Assembly: GCA_024689285.1 (NCBI GenBank) | Contig: JAILDR010000059.1 | Span: 1 to 13,740, forward strand | Source: Bacteroidales bacterium | Lineage (GTDB): Bacteria > Bacteroidota > Bacteroidia > Bacteroidales > F082 | Direction of reading: 5' to 3' | Length of the DNA stretch: 13,740 bases | Shown: positions 8,752-13,740 of the stretch, one piece after another | Layout: each line of letters opens with the position of its first letter | Position numbering within the stretch: position 1 is the first letter of the stretch | Position numbers and translations under genes: made by a program | Notes under the pieces: model-generated | Seen by the model: the letters and a program-made list of their open reading frames with translations, nothing else | Told to the model about the DNA's origin: nothing | Databases searched by the model: none

Positions 8752-9051
8752 ATGAGCACAAAGAATATGATAAAAGTCATCGCAGATTATTTCAGGACAC
8801 AGCCTGTTCTGAAAGCGTGGCTTTTTGGCTCGTATGCACGAGGCGAGCAGTCTCCACAAAGTGATGTGGATATTCTTTTTGTGCCCGACAAATCGCAACA
8901 TTTTAGCCTTTTCACGTTAGGCGGCATGTACGAAGACTTGAAAGACCTCTTGGGCTGTGAGGTAGATTTAATTACGGTCGGAGGGCTGTTGCCTTTTGCC
9001 AAAGAAAGCGCAGACCGCGACAAAATCCTGATTTATGAGAGAACCGAGTAA
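8752..9051 (+). CDS. mntA: MntA-type nucleotidyltransferase, antitoxin partner of HepT
   Basis: This 99-residue minimal nucleotidyltransferase has the full catalytic signature: Gly26-Ser27 and, ten residues on, Asp38-x-Asp40 (GSYARGEQSPQSDVD), plus a third acidic residue at Asp72 in CEVDLIT. In characterised MntA/HepT pairs the enzyme transfers AMP to a tyrosine of the HepT toxin and neutralises it. The length is normal and all three metal-binding acidic residues are intact, so it should be active. The start at 8752 sits about 20 bases after the predicted transcription start; an in-frame ATG at 8767 is an alternative. Its 3' end overlaps hepT by 17 bases in another frame, implying coupled translation. 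The antitoxin role is inferred from the family and pairing. Confidence 0.9.
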   Translation: MSTKNMIKVIADYFRTQPVLKAWLFGSYARGEQSPQSDVDILFVPDKSQHFSLFTLGGMYEDLKDLLGCEVDLITVGGLLPFAKESADRDKILIYERTE

Positions 9052-9385
9052 AGACCCCAAACGGCTGGCCGACATATTGGAAGCCATCGACAATGTTTTC
9101 CAATACGTAGGCAATGATGACATGGACACTTTCGTGGCCGACCGCATGCGTTATCATGCAGTGGTTTACAACATTATGATTATCGGAGAAGCCGCCAATA
9201 TGCTCACTTTTGAATTCAGGGAGCAGCATCCTGAGACCCCTTGGAGACAAATCACGGGCATGAGGAACTTCCTCGTCCATGGTTACCATCAAGTGGAAAA
9301 GGACATCGTCTGGGGAGTGATTGAAGAGGACCTTCATCTGTTGCGTCCTCAAATAGTTGGCTATTTGGAAGAATTTTCCGAATAG
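9035..9385 (+). CDS. hepT: HepT-type HEPN toxin (DUF86 family)
   Basis: This 116-residue all-helical HEPN protein carries the RX4HXY motif that defines the HepT active site: Arg77, His82 and Tyr84 in RNFLVHGY. In studied systems HepT is a ribonuclease or growth inhibitor, and the motif tyrosine (here Tyr84) is the residue AMPylated by MntA. Both the catalytic Arg/His and the modifiable Tyr are retained, so toxin and control site look intact. The start ATG at 9035 lies inside the end of mntA (17-base overlap), a typical arrangement that ties toxin synthesis to antitoxin synthesis. Such pairs stabilise mobile regions or act in phage defence; which applies here is unknown. Confidence 0.9.
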   Translation: MREPSKDPKRLADILEAIDNVFQYVGNDDMDTFVADRMRYHAVVYNIMIIGEAANMLTFEFREQHPETPWRQITGMRNFLVHGYHQVEKDIVWGVIEEDLHLLRPQIVGYLEEFSE

Positions 9386-9430
9386 AATGCAGAGCATTTC
9401 GACGTAGTCAATCCCATGAGCCTTGGAAAC

Positions 9431-9465
9431 AAAAAAAAGCCAGAACCTTTTACGGCTCTGGCTTT
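9431..9465 (-). terminator. Terminator of the minus-strand pseudogene unit (possibly bidirectional)
   Basis: A 12-bp stem pairs 9436-9447 with 9454-9465 around a 6-base loop. On the plus strand it has one A-C mismatch. On the minus strand that position becomes a G-U wobble and the stem is followed by eight T (the A-run at 9431-9438). It therefore suits transcription of the minus-strand gene ending at 9489, and may also stop hepT transcription from the other side. Confidence 0.75.
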
Positions 9466-9488
9466 CATTTGTTTATCAAATTGGCGAA

Positions 9489-10379
9489 TCAGTATTCGTA
9501 ATAAGTCGTATACTGATACTGGTATTGGGCATCCGGATATTGTGTTGTTCGCATGGTCGGGTAATTGTTGCTATCGTACTGATAAATGAAGGAGGACACT
9601 TCTGTATCCCCGTCAGAATAGGTGAAAGTCATGTTAGTAACATTGTTTTTTGAGACATAATTGTCTCCCTCTTCCAACTCATCCAATTCCCAAGACCATA
9701 GATCCATAAAACCTTTCAGAGGATTGTTCCTGTTGTCATATTGCAAAGCCACACTTGTTGTCCCACCATCATAAGTAGCAATAATCTTTACAACATTGTC
9801 ACCATCCCAGAAGAACTGATAGGTCAAGACATATTCAGATTTTTGTTCGTTGCCAATGGCTAACTTGGCATTACATTTTTCAATTATGGCAGTATACTCT
9901 GACGGGAAGGGCAAAACTGATGACCCCAGATGGCTTGCCTCGCTCTTTTTGTATCCATGCAGATAAGTGACAGTAGCTTTGTCTAATTTTCCGTCTTTAT
10001 ACTCAAAAACGGTTGTTATATCCAAGTCGTCATGGTAATAATGATTGGCAGATTTCAAGTGCTTTCCGTCATACTCATAAACAGTACACTCTTGAATGTT
10101 GTCAACACGTGACAGGCGGTTGCCGTCATAGGTGGGCAGGAAGTCTGCCAAAGGACGGCTCTGTGGCATCCCCATGCGCTGTTTCATCATGTTCGTGCTG
10201 AGTCGGAAGAGAGCTTGGTCTCCCTTGGAACGGATGACGGCAAAGGTCTGGTCATTCACCCCACGTTCGTATAGGATGCCCGACAACTTCTTCTCGGTCT
10301 CCTGCAACTTGGCACGTGCCTTCACTCGCTCCACCTCCAGCAAACGTTGCTCAATCAGCTCCGCACGGCGGGTCTGCAC
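9489..10379 (-). pseudogene. Chimeric ORF: 3' part of dinD fused in frame to the C-terminal part of a YD-rich protein
   Basis: This open frame of 296 codons joins two unrelated pieces. Residues 1-83 ([10 protein letters not shown]... RSKGDQALFRLST... SRPLADFLPT) match the central part of DinD as found in Bacteroidales, but the expected continuation after DFLPT (a lysine-rich C-terminal domain of roughly 80 residues, from memory) is missing. From Tyr84 on, the protein is instead a tyrosine- and aspartate-rich sequence with YD-like units (VYEYDGKHL, VFEYKDGKL, LQYDNRNNP, YQYDSNNYP), typical of Bacteroidales secreted lipoproteins of the DUF4595-like kind. Its own signal sequence and lipobox are absent. 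The junction is near 10131. The GTG at 10379 is an internal dinD valine codon, not a natural start. The product is probably not functional; a mis-assembly is the main alternative to a real deletion. Confidence 0.75.
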
Positions 10380-10720
10380 GGCGAAGTAGGTCTGCGCAAA
10401 AGCGATTTGCGGCTTTTGGGGTCACCATTTTGAGCCACCAAGTAGCAGGCGTAACGGGTGAGAAGGATGTCATCTATCTCTTTCTCAGCACCTTTTGGCA
10501 TGGGTATCGTTTTGCTGACGTCAGCAAAATGATCGGCAACCTGTTGCCCAGCATTATTGCAGGCTTCTTTCGCCTTGTCTATCACGTTGTTAAAGTTGCG
10601 CCATTGGGTATAACCAAACAGCGAGCACAGGTTTCTTGCACTCCAGCATTCAGTCTCGTCTATCAAGCAGACGGCCTGCTCATATTGCTCGAACAAAGCT
10701 GCTATCTCTTCTCTCTTCAT
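10131..10720 (-). pseudogene. dinD: dinD, DNA-damage-inducible protein D, frameshifted and truncated
   Basis: The first 102 codons from ATG 10720 encode the BRO/DinD N-terminal domain ([19 protein letters not shown] at about 25-43, DHFADVSK at 63-70, [16 protein letters not shown] at 87-102). The frame then runs into nonsense. Adding one A to the AAAA run (10414-10417 on the plus strand) restores CCC AAA AAG CCG and the expected [27 protein letters not shown] continuation, so a one-base deletion broke the gene. Homology continues in the new frame down to about 10131, where the sequence switches to an unrelated gene. E. coli DinD is SOS-induced and destabilises RecA filaments. Here the gene has two independent lesions and is almost certainly dead. 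Confidence 0.85.
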
Positions 10721-10744
10721 TCTTCATTTATTTTCTCGCATCCA

Positions 10745-10786
10745 GCAAATATTTGCGAAGGCGACGTGTTACAGGAGGCAAATTTA
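10745..10786 (-). promoter_or_regulatory. Possible dinD promoter element and operator-like palindrome
   Basis: On the minus strand TAAATTTG (10786-10779) fits the TAnnTTTG element, although no TTG lies at the usual distance. GCAAATATTTGC (10745-10756) is a perfect 12-bp palindrome between that element and the dinD start at 10720, where a repressor such as an SOS regulator could bind. Both observations are direct; the role is a guess. Confidence 0.3.
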
Positions 10787-10847
10787 AAGAAAAACTCTAT
10801 CGTGGAAGCATCTGGCTGAATTATTTCCCAAACAACTAACTTCAGGC

Positions 10848-10982
10848 CTATGCCCAAAGGAGAAAACCATCGAAGTCGGCTTTGGAATGCGTATGCAAAA
10901 CAGCACCGTCGTCCCTCAAAGCACCGTAATCCTCAACTTTCTTTGTATGCGGATTAACCTCTGTGTCAATATAAACTATCAT
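10848..10982 (-). pseudogene. 44-codon N-terminal remnant of a RecQ-like helicase/exonuclease
   Basis: From ATG 10982 the minus strand reads MIVYIDTEVNPHTKKVEDYG, continues ALRDDGAVLHTHSKADFDGF, and stops at TAG (10850-10848). The opening resembles the N-terminal DEDD-type exonuclease domain that precedes the helicase in some Bacteroidales RecQ-family proteins; the D-T-E of exonuclease motif I is at residues 6-8. The expected continuation (a GHN-type motif and the helicase domains) is absent from the window, so this is a stub. It lies just upstream of dinD on the same strand and divergent from the DUF488 operon. Family recognition is from memory and only 44 residues remain, so the call is tentative. 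Confidence 0.5.
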
Positions 10983-11038
10983 GCCTTTTATTTTGCTAAC
11001 GCCAGTTTGTTAGTCGATAAGGAGAAGAATGGACATTG

Positions 11039-11084
11039 CAAAAATACACAAAAAACAAAGATTCCGAAAAATATGCTATCTTTG
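11039..11084. promoter_or_regulatory. Divergent -7 promoter elements between the helicase stub and the DUF488 operon
   Basis: On the plus strand TATCTTTG at 11077-11084 fits TAnnTTTG and would start transcription about 14 bases before the DUF488 start at 11104. On the minus strand TATTTTTG (11046-11039) fits the same element and would serve the helicase stub starting at 10982. Neither has a clear TTG at the -33 distance, so both may be weak or activator-dependent. The 30-base gap between them means the two promoters overlap and could compete. Confidence 0.5.
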
Positions 11085-11103
11085 CAAGCGAAATCTTCCA
11101 ATT

Positions 11104-11742
11104 ATGGATAGTTACAGACTCTATAGCATTGGACATTCCAGTCAGACGCAGGATGAGTTTCTTGCGCTGCTTACCATGCATGGCATCAATTGCATTGTGG
11201 ATGTCAGAAGTGTGCCTGCCAGCAAGTATGCGCCGCAGTTCAATCAGGAGGTTTTGAAAGGATTCCTAAAAAGGAATGGCGTACAGTACTTGCATTTTGG
11301 AGACGAGTTCGGTGCCCGACGTACTGACAGTTTCGGCAAGGATGGGCAGGTGAATTTTGAGTTGGCTGTCAAAACCCCCAACTTCCAACAAGGCGTAGCC
11401 CGGTTGATGAAAGGAATAGAGAAAGGCTACCGAATTGCGCTCATGTGCTCAGAGGCCGACCCGTTAGAGTGCCATCGCTTCTCGATGGTTTCGCGCTATT
11501 TCTTCGACCAAGGAATTGACGTGCAGCACATACTGAAGGACGGTGGTCTGGCATCTCATTCCTCATTAGAGAAAGAAATGATCAATCAATATCTTCATGC
11601 CCGCAAATACCATCTTCCGGAAATTGACCTATTGTTTGGCACCTATACTGAGGAAGAACAAAGAAAAGATGCTTATCGACTGAAGAACAGAGAGATAGGA
11701 TATAAACCCGAAACACAATTGCAAGAAGAATATTGGCCATGA
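11104..11742 (+). CDS. DUF488 family protein (first, 212 residues)
   Basis: The conserved DUF488 features are visible: an N-terminal strand ending in SIGHS (residues 8-12), VDVRSVPAS (32-40) with Asp33, Arg35 and Pro38, and the signature ALMCSEADPLECHR (112-125) with Cys115, Cys123, His124 and Arg125. The C-terminal part (about 150-212) is charged and helical. DUF488 is a Rossmann-like family of unknown biochemical function. The invariant Asp/Arg and Cys-His-Arg residues suggest an enzymatic pocket. ATG 11104 is chosen because it follows the -7 element closely; an ATG at 11029 would add 25 lysine-rich residues and lie upstream of the predicted transcript start. The stop overlaps the next gene in ATGA. 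Confidence 0.88.
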   Translation: MDSYRLYSIGHSSQTQDEFLALLTMHGINCIVDVRSVPASKYAPQFNQEVLKGFLKRNGVQYLHFGDEFGARRTDSFGKDGQVNFELAVKTPNFQQGVARLMKGIEKGYRIALMCSEADPLECHRFSMVSRYFFDQGIDVQHILKDGGLASHSSLEKEMINQYLHARKYHLPEIDLLFGTYTEEEQRKDAYRLKNREIGYKPETQLQEEYWP

Positions 11743-12182
11743 TTACCTTATTCACCATCGGATTCACGAAAAAAAGTGCCGAGCATTTCTTTAACTTGCT
11801 CAGAAACAACGGCGTTAAGCAACTGGCAGACATCCGCATCAGCAACAGCAGCCAGCTGGCTGGATTCGCCAAAGGGAAGGACTTGGAGTTTTTCGTCAAG
11901 GAGATTTGTCATATCCCCTATAGACACATCGCTGACTTTGCGCCATCCAAGGAATTGCTCGACCAATGGCACAAGCAGGAAGTGACCTGGAAAGAATACG
12001 AGAAGATATACATTCAATTACTCAAAGACAGAGACATTCTGCGCAAATATGGTATCAAGGCATTCGACGGATCTTGTTTCCTTTGCAGCGAAGACACCCC
12101 TGAGCAATGCCACCGCAGGCTGCTGGCAGAGTATCTGCAAGAGCACAGCTCTGAACAAGTCAAAATCATACACCTTATCTGA
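11739..12182 (+). CDS. DUF488 family protein (second, 147 residues)
   Basis: This shorter DUF488 protein begins LFTIGFTKKSAEHFF and has LADIRISNSSQLAGFAKG (29-46), in which Asp31 and Arg33 correspond to the D-x-R of the first copy. It ends with CFLCSEDTPEQCHR (113-126), keeping Cys116, Cys124, His125 and Arg126. The RISNSSQLAGFAKGKDLEFF segment marks a different subfamily from its neighbour, so the pair is not a recent duplication. The ATG at 11739 overlaps the upstream stop (ATGA); a TTG two codons earlier would add only two residues. The next gene begins 4 bases after its stop. The tight packing points to two proteins made together and perhaps acting as a heteromer. Confidence 0.88.
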   Translation: MITLFTIGFTKKSAEHFFNLLRNNGVKQLADIRISNSSQLAGFAKGKDLEFFVKEICHIPYRHIADFAPSKELLDQWHKQEVTWKEYEKIYIQLLKDRDILRKYGIKAFDGSCFLCSEDTPEQCHRRLLAEYLQEHSSEQVKIIHLI

Positions 12183-12186
12183 CATT

Positions 12187-13179
12187 ATGGATAAATATTT
12201 CATTTGTTTGGCCAATTCATACAAGCACGGAGGCAGGTGCATTGCCGGTATTGAAATCACCTTTGATGCCAACGGCAAACCATTTATCGCGCATCATCCC
12301 GACGGGAGACCTGTTTGGATTCGTCCTGTTTCAGACACCCCCGATGGAGCTATACCTACTGAAATCGCCCAAAACATCAAGGTGTTCTCCGTCATCAAAC
12401 TGACGGATGTGGTTCCCTGCCCAAAAAAAGCCCATGTTGAGGATGTGAGGTATGCTCAGATGGAATGTCGTCATGGTTCTTTCACACCCAACAATCAACT
12501 ATTGCAACTTTGTCTTGACAAGAAGCACCAAAACATCTTCTATTATCAAGGCAAGGCGGTCTCCGCCCAGATGGTGGAACGACTCGACTATTCATTGATG
12601 TTAATCAAACCCGACGAGGCGGAGGCCTATATTGACGAAAGTAGGGAAAAATCGAAATATCGGATGAGGTTCTCCTACTATGGCATGCATCATGATTTCT
12701 CCATAACTGACCCTGTATTTCTTGAAGCTTTCAGAGCAAATCCAGAACTCGGTACCGACCTGAAGGACGTGTATCTTGCCCTCTCGTTAGGTATGGAATT
12801 TGAGGGCTTTCATTTCAAGCTGGTGGCGGCTGTAATTCAAATCAAAGATGCAAAGATTGAATCTGAGCATCCTGTGTCGAACGACTGGTTTGAAGACTAC
12901 GAAAAGGAGATGGTACGCCTTATCAATCAGAAACAAACTATAGAAGAACAAATCGCAGCCCTACGTGCGAAACTCATCGAACAAATGGAGCTGCATCATT
13001 CAAAAAAGGTGTCCTCCAAGCAGCTTACAGTCGTCTATACTCCCGCAAGAACCGTAATGCAATTCGACAGCAAAACCTTCCGTGCAGAAAACGAGGCACT
13101 TTATGCACAATACAGCAAGCCGCATGAGAAGGAGGCCTCCATCGTGGTGAGGAGAACTGTGCAGAGAGCATCCGATTGA
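12187..13179 (+). CDS. Dual-OB-like protein with a phage-recombination-like C-terminal module
   Basis: The 330-residue product opens with YFICLANSYKHGGRCIAGIEI (4-24), which resembles the start of the dual-OB-fold (DuOB) family. Mostly beta sequence continues to about residue 145. The middle (about 155-220) contains FSYYGMHHDFSITDPVFLEAF and FHFKLVAAVIQIKDAKIE. A short coiled coil (about 236-272) precedes a tail, VVYTPARTVMQFDSKTFRAE (282-301) with LYAQYSK (305-311), reminiscent of the C-termini of phage YqaJ/recombination-type proteins. A longer upstream frame exists from 12049, but its start lies deep inside the DUF488 gene, so ATG 12187 is preferred. OB folds usually bind single-stranded nucleic acid. 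Its place as third gene of the DUF488 operon suggests a nucleic-acid-sensing or targeting role, by inference. The domain assignments are from memory. Confidence 0.7.
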   Translation: MDKYFICLANSYKHGGRCIAGIEITFDANGKPFIAHHPDGRPVWIRPVSDTPDGAIPTEIAQNIKVFSVIKLTDVVPCPKKAHVEDVRYAQMECRHGSFTPNNQLLQLCLDKKHQNIFYYQGKAVSAQMVERLDYSLMLIKPDEAEAYIDESREKSKYRMRFSYYGMHHDFSITDPVFLEAFRANPELGTDLKDVYLALSLGMEFEGFHFKLVAAVIQIKDAKIESEHPVSNDWFEDYEKEMVRLINQKQTIEEQIAALRAKLIEQMELHHSKKVSSKQLTVVYTPARTVMQFDSKTFRAENEALYAQYSKPHEKEASIVVRRTVQRASD

Positions 13180-13300
13180 TTCAATCCAATATGGTTTACT
13201 TTTTCCATCAAATCCGTTCACATCACACATCCTCAACCTTCCTCTCCCTTCTCTCAACTTCCCCAACTGACTCTAAACTCTGAACCCTACACTCTCAAAT

Positions 13301-13416
13301 TCACGACGCAAAGATACAACGAAATTGTTGCTTTTGTCATAGGAGCTGATAATTTCAACGTTTTGTTCATCAACATGTCAAAGAACGGAGTGATCATCAC
13401 GCTGCAAAGATACAGC
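13301..13416 (-). repeat. Two 20-bp direct repeats, each carrying a minus-strand -7 element
   Basis: 13301-13320 (TCACGACGCAAAGATACAAC) and 13397-13416 (TCACGCTGCAAAGATACAGC) are direct repeats, 17 of 20 identical, 96 bases apart. Each contains CAAAGATA, the complement of TATCTTTG, at 13309-13316 and 13405-13412. Confidence 0.65.
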
Positions 13417-13435
13417 ATCTATTCTTCGCCCGCAA
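13405..13435 (-). promoter_or_regulatory. Minus-strand promoter candidate
   Basis: On the minus strand TTG (13435-13433) is followed after 20 bases by TATCTTTG (13412-13405), a good fit to the Bacteroidota consensus. The transcript would run leftward towards the 3' end of the dual-OB gene, so it could make an antisense or small RNA. The other copy of the -7 element, at 13309-13316, lacks a TTG at the proper distance. Confidence 0.45.
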
Positions 13436-13442
13436 TTGATTA

Positions 13443-13458
13443 TGGTTGCATGCAACCA
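13443..13458. promoter_or_regulatory. Perfect 16-bp palindrome, operator-like
   Basis: TGGTTGCATGCAACCA is an exact inverted repeat without a spacer. It sits 7 bases upstream of the TTG of the minus-strand promoter candidate, where an activator or repressor dimer could bind. It could also be read as a site for a regulator of an unseen gene beyond the window. Confidence 0.5.
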
Positions 13459-13479
13459 AGTCCCTGAAATCAGAGACAA

Positions 13480-13512
13480 GCAGAGAGGATGCAGAGAGGA
13501 TGCAGAGAGAGG
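13480..13512. repeat. 11-bp tandem repeat
   Basis: GCAGAGAGGAT occurs at 13480-13490 and 13491-13501, followed by a degenerate third unit GCAGAGAGAGG (13502-13512). The surrounding 13461-13530 is purine-rich on the plus strand, the opposite bias to 13201-13300. Confidence 0.75.
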
Positions 13513-13555
13513 GTAGGGAGCAAGCAGGGGACTGGTGACATTTCTCTCCCTTCCG

Positions 13556-13716
13556 CAAAACGTGAAATGTGAAATGTGAAATTCAAAAATTTTTCTTGGA
13601 GGGGGGATTTTTTCAAATTAATTAAAGAATAAGTACATCATATTATTTATTAATAAGGTATTCCTTATACCCGCCGCGAAAATCGATGCATTTGACGTTT
13701 CACGTTTCACGTTTTG
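13556..13716. repeat. Long inverted repeat made of heptamers, 27-bp arms
   Basis: The left arm 13556-13582 contains three GTGAAAT units (13562-13582) after CAAAAC. The right arm 13690-13716 reads as its complement with ACGTTTC-type units and ends GTTTTG. The arms pair over 27 bp with three mismatches. The 107-base spacer includes the G-run GGAGGGGGG near 13599-13607 and a small ATAAGG/CCTTAT stem (13653-13668). This looks like a Bacteroidota intergenic repeat structure or a decayed mobile repeat; no transposase is present. Confidence 0.7.
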
Positions 13717-13740
13717 ACGATTTGAAGTAAAAACCAGCCC

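Larger units (their letters stand above)
13180..13740. other. Gene-poor, repeat-rich intergenic stretch to the window end
   Basis: No open frame here has convincing protein character on either strand. A 36-codon minus-strand frame (13397 to 13287) begins almost exactly at a predicted transcription start but has no recognisable features. From 13201 to 13300 the plus strand has only three G. Several repeat and regulatory-type elements, listed separately, fill the rest. No clear terminator is seen for the dual-OB gene. Confidence 0.6.

Noticed and set aside
10316..10819. Plus-strand open frames of 167 and 67 codons opposite dinD
   Set aside because: They are antisense to recognisable DinD sequence and show low-complexity, arginine- and serine-rich composition without any family match.
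11029..11103. 25-residue extension of the first DUF488 protein
   Set aside because: The -7 promoter element at 11077-11084 would lie within it, and the added residues are lysine-rich and unlike the family's N-terminus.
13287..13397. 36-codon minus-strand frame starting at the predicted transcription start
   Set aside because: It has no ribosome binding site, family resemblance or signal sequence, and a frame this short is expected by chance.
13480..13512. CRISPR-like repeat
   Set aside because: The units are 11 bp, directly adjacent and without spacers, so this is a simple tandem repeat.
13556..13716. Insertion-sequence or miniature transposon termini
   Set aside because: The arms are built of short heptamers, no target-site duplication was recognised and no transposase is nearby, so a mobile-element call is not supported.

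Overview
The window looks like chromosome from a Bacteroidota member, most likely of the order Bacteroidales. The evidence is promoter elements of the form TTG-N18 to 20-TAnnTTTG in place of sigma70 boxes, weak Shine-Dalgarno sequences, an outer-membrane barrel with an N-terminal carboxypeptidase-regulatory-like domain, and protein families typical of gut or rumen Bacteroidales. The genus cannot be fixed from the sequence alone.

Region 1 (about 39 to 8639) is one plus-strand operon for envelope export. It encodes a MacB/LolD-type ATPase, two FtsX/MacB-type permeases, a MacA/HlyD-type periplasmic adaptor, a TolC-type outer-membrane channel, and an 815-residue outer-membrane beta-barrel receptor. 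A recognisable promoter precedes it and a strong 16-bp hairpin terminator ends it. The first five products should form a tripartite efflux machine. The sixth is probably a co-regulated outer-membrane partner. A 157-bp intergenic stretch (3452 to 3608) inside the operon carries nested inverted repeats and a 15-bp tandem repeat.

Region 2 (8697 to 9385) is a compact MntA/HepT toxin-antitoxin pair with its own promoter. The catalytic motifs of both proteins are present.

Region 3 (9431 to 10982, minus strand) is a gene graveyard. From upstream to downstream of minus-strand transcription it holds a 44-codon stub resembling the N-terminal exonuclease part of a RecQ-like helicase, a dinD gene broken by a one-base frameshift, and an in-frame fusion of the truncated dinD 3' part to the C-terminal part of an unrelated YD-rich (lipoprotein-like) protein. 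A terminator oriented for the minus strand follows.

Region 4 (11077 to 13179, plus strand) is a tightly packed three-gene operon: two different DUF488 proteins overlapping by ATGA, then a protein with an apparent dual-OB N-terminal region and a C-terminal module resembling those of phage recombination proteins. It is divergent from the helicase stub. This is the best candidate in the window for a poorly described nucleic-acid-related system. Its function is inferred from context, not shown.

Region 5 (13180 to 13740) has no convincing gene. It holds a strongly strand-asymmetric tract, two 20-bp direct repeats each carrying a minus-strand promoter element, a perfect 16-bp palindrome, an 11-bp tandem repeat, and a long inverted repeat built from heptamers.
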